Of a stretch of 6,152 bases of DNA, positions 5,276-6,152 are shown piece by piece. How positions within the stretch are numbered: position 1 is the first letter of the stretch; each line of letters begins with the position of its first letter. The stretch is from an uncultured Actinomycetes bacterium. GTDB taxonomy: Bacteria > Actinomycetota > Thermoleophilia > Miltoncostaeales > Miltoncostaeaceae. The translations under genes and the position numbers were made by a program. The stretch is taken from NCBI GenBank assembly GCA_903866425.1, contig CAIPNN010000087.1:1-6152 (forward strand), in the 5' to 3' direction. The notes under the pieces were generated by a model. The model was not told the origin of the DNA, searched no databases, and worked only from the letters and a program-made list of their open reading frames with translations.

Positions 5276-6072
5276 CTGGCCGGGTGCTGCTCCGCTGCGA
5301 GTTCGGCCATCTGGCCTCCCGAGATGATGTACGGCGACACCACTGAGTTGGCGCCGGCACGCTCGAGGATGTCAATGGTCTCGGAGTCGGCGGCACGCGC
5401 GACGATGGTGAGGTCGGGCCGGAGCGTGCGTCCAGTGATGGTGATGTAGACGTTGACGGCATCGGAGTCGACGGCGCAGATGAGCGCCTGTGCGCGCTCG
5501 ATCCCCATGCGGCGCAGGACGGCCTCATGTTCGGGCTCCGAGATGAGATGGGGCACCCCGAGTTCGACCAACTCCTCCTCGTGGCGTGGATCGTTGTCGA
5601 CCACTGCCACTTCCCGTCCCTCGCTGAGCAGTCGGATGACGGCTGCGCGTCCCACGCGCCCGTATCCGCACACAATTGCGTGCCCGTCGAGTGCGCTCAG
5701 TTCCTTGTCCACCCGTCGTCTCCTCAGGCGTCGCGTCAGGTCGCCGGATGCGGCCAGTTGTGTTCCCACGGTGATGAAGAGGGCCACGCTCACAAACAGC
5801 AGCACCACGAGCGAGATCGAGAACGCCTCGTACCCGGCACCGAACCTGGTGGTGTCGCGGTATCCCACCCCGCCAAGGGTGAGCACCGTCCAGTAGAGGC
5901 CATCCACCGGGTCGGCCCGGGGAATGAGAAGCCAGTAGCCGATGGTGCCGTAGATCACCGTGCCGAGCAGGAAAAGCCCCGGCAGCAGGAAGCGCCGCGG
6001 GATGCTCCGCTGATCAACGTTCATGACTGGTACGTGGGTACCCATTCCCCAATGGTGTTCGATTCGGCGCAA
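5272..6072 (-). CDS. Two-TM potassium-channel-like protein with RCK (TrkA-N) domain
   Basis: The 266-residue protein has TM1 at about residues 28-50, a pore helix and filter region YWTVLTLGGVGYRDTT (60-75), TM2 at about 82-107, a basic linker (DLTRRLRRRRVDK, 111-123), and an RCK N domain. The domain has the nucleotide-binding GYGRVG (136-141), the acidic strand end VVDND (157-161), and NVYITITGRTLRPDLTIVARA (split over 207-227), ending with VVSPYIISGG (244-253). No RCK C (TrkA-C) domain follows, as in the shorter Kch-like proteins. It probably forms a tetrameric ligand-gated K+ channel, but the filter is GVGYRD rather than TVGYGD, so selectivity is uncertain. TTG 6072 is chosen as start because GGGGAGGGG lies just upstream, with GGAGG 8 nt from the TTG. 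ATG 6045 and ATG 6024 are alternatives without good SDs. Its last codons overlap the MFS gene tail to tail. Confidence 0.88.
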   Translation of the reverse strand: MRRIEHHWGMGTHVPVMNVDQRSIPRRFLLPGLFLLGTVIYGTIGYWLLIPRADPVDGLYWTVLTLGGVGYRDTTRFGAGYEAFSISLVVLLFVSVALFITVGTQLAASGDLTRRLRRRRVDKELSALDGHAIVCGYGRVGRAAVIRLLSEGREVAVVDNDPRHEEELVELGVPHLISEPEHEAVLRRMGIERAQALICAVDSDAVNVYITITGRTLRPDLTIVARAADSETIDILERAGANSVVSPYIISGGQMAELAAEQHPAS

Positions 6073-6103
6073 GGATGTCCCCTCCCCGGGGCCAATCCGC
6101 GGC

Positions 6104-6116
6104 TACGGTGTGCTGT
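6104..6116 (+). promoter_or_regulatory. Possible leaderless promoter of the right-edge gene
   Basis: TACGGT (6104-6109) fits TANNNT and is followed by 7 nt and then GTG at 6117, the spacing expected for a leaderless transcript. The whole divergent gap (6073-6116) is only 44 bp and also holds CCCCGGGG (6084-6091) next to the channel gene's ribosome binding site. No -35 is evident. Confidence 0.3.
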
Positions 6117-6152
6117 GTGAGCGACCAAGCCCAGTTCCTGCACGAGATGGCC
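6117..6152 (+). CDS. Possible start of a gene running off the right edge
   Basis: From GTG 6117 the frame stays open to the edge for 12 codons (VSDQAQFLHEMA). The evidence is the TANNNT element 7 nt upstream, the Ser-Asp second and third residues common at bacterial N-termini, and the divergent position relative to the channel gene. The fragment is too short to assign a family. Confidence 0.4.
   Translation, partial: MSDQAQFLHEMA

Noticed and set aside
4642..5346. Plus-strand and minus-strand frames inside the MFS gene
   Set aside because: They are Arg-rich shadow translations; the MFS frame carries all the transporter motifs and continuous transmembrane segments.
1..6152. tRNA, rRNA, CRISPR array, insertion sequence or tandem repeats
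   Set aside because: No cloverleaf, spaced repeats, transposase or terminal inverted repeats were seen on reading both strands.

Overview
The window is GC-rich, tightly packed bacterial DNA. Its codon use, leaderless-looking starts and hairpins without a U-tract suggest Actinomycetota. The degenerate metallo-beta-lactamase-like protein is of a kind I associate with deep-branching actinobacteria such as Thermoleophilia, so that placement is only an inference. There are nine protein genes, two of them cut by the window edges. I see no RNA gene, mobile element or CRISPR array. No gene-free stretch exceeds about 125 bp.

Left block (1-1987, minus strand): nadB (L-aspartate oxidase) runs straight into nadA (quinolinate synthase, cut at the left edge), sharing a GTGA overlap. 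Together they convert L-aspartate to quinolinate, the entry to de novo NAD synthesis. The nadB start codon and its likely -10 element lie inside a 46-bp imperfect palindrome at 1971-2016 (20 of 23 positions paired). This is the most striking non-coding signal here and a candidate operator or start-sequestering hairpin.

Middle block (2041-3459, minus strand): a strong hairpin at 2041-2083 follows a 69-residue protein I do not recognise. Upstream of that are a membrane-anchored Mrr-type nuclease-domain protein and an OsmC-family peroxidase-like protein. The last two are 2 bp apart and probably co-transcribed, OsmC first.

Right block: about 50 bp of divergent promoter separates the OsmC gene from a plus-strand pair, a short metallo-beta-lactamase-like protein without the metal-binding motif (3510-3953) and an MFS transporter (3983-5275). 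The MFS gene meets a minus-strand two-TM potassium-channel/RCK protein (5272-6072) tail to tail, both stop codons using the same CTAG. The channel's selectivity filter is unusual. A plus-strand gene probably starts at 6117 and leaves the window.

Functionally this is a housekeeping region (NAD synthesis, peroxide defence, transport, ion conductance) with one possible DNA-processing protein. I found no evidence for a complete new multi-gene system. The nad palindrome, the OsmC/nuclease pair and the altered channel filter merit follow-up.
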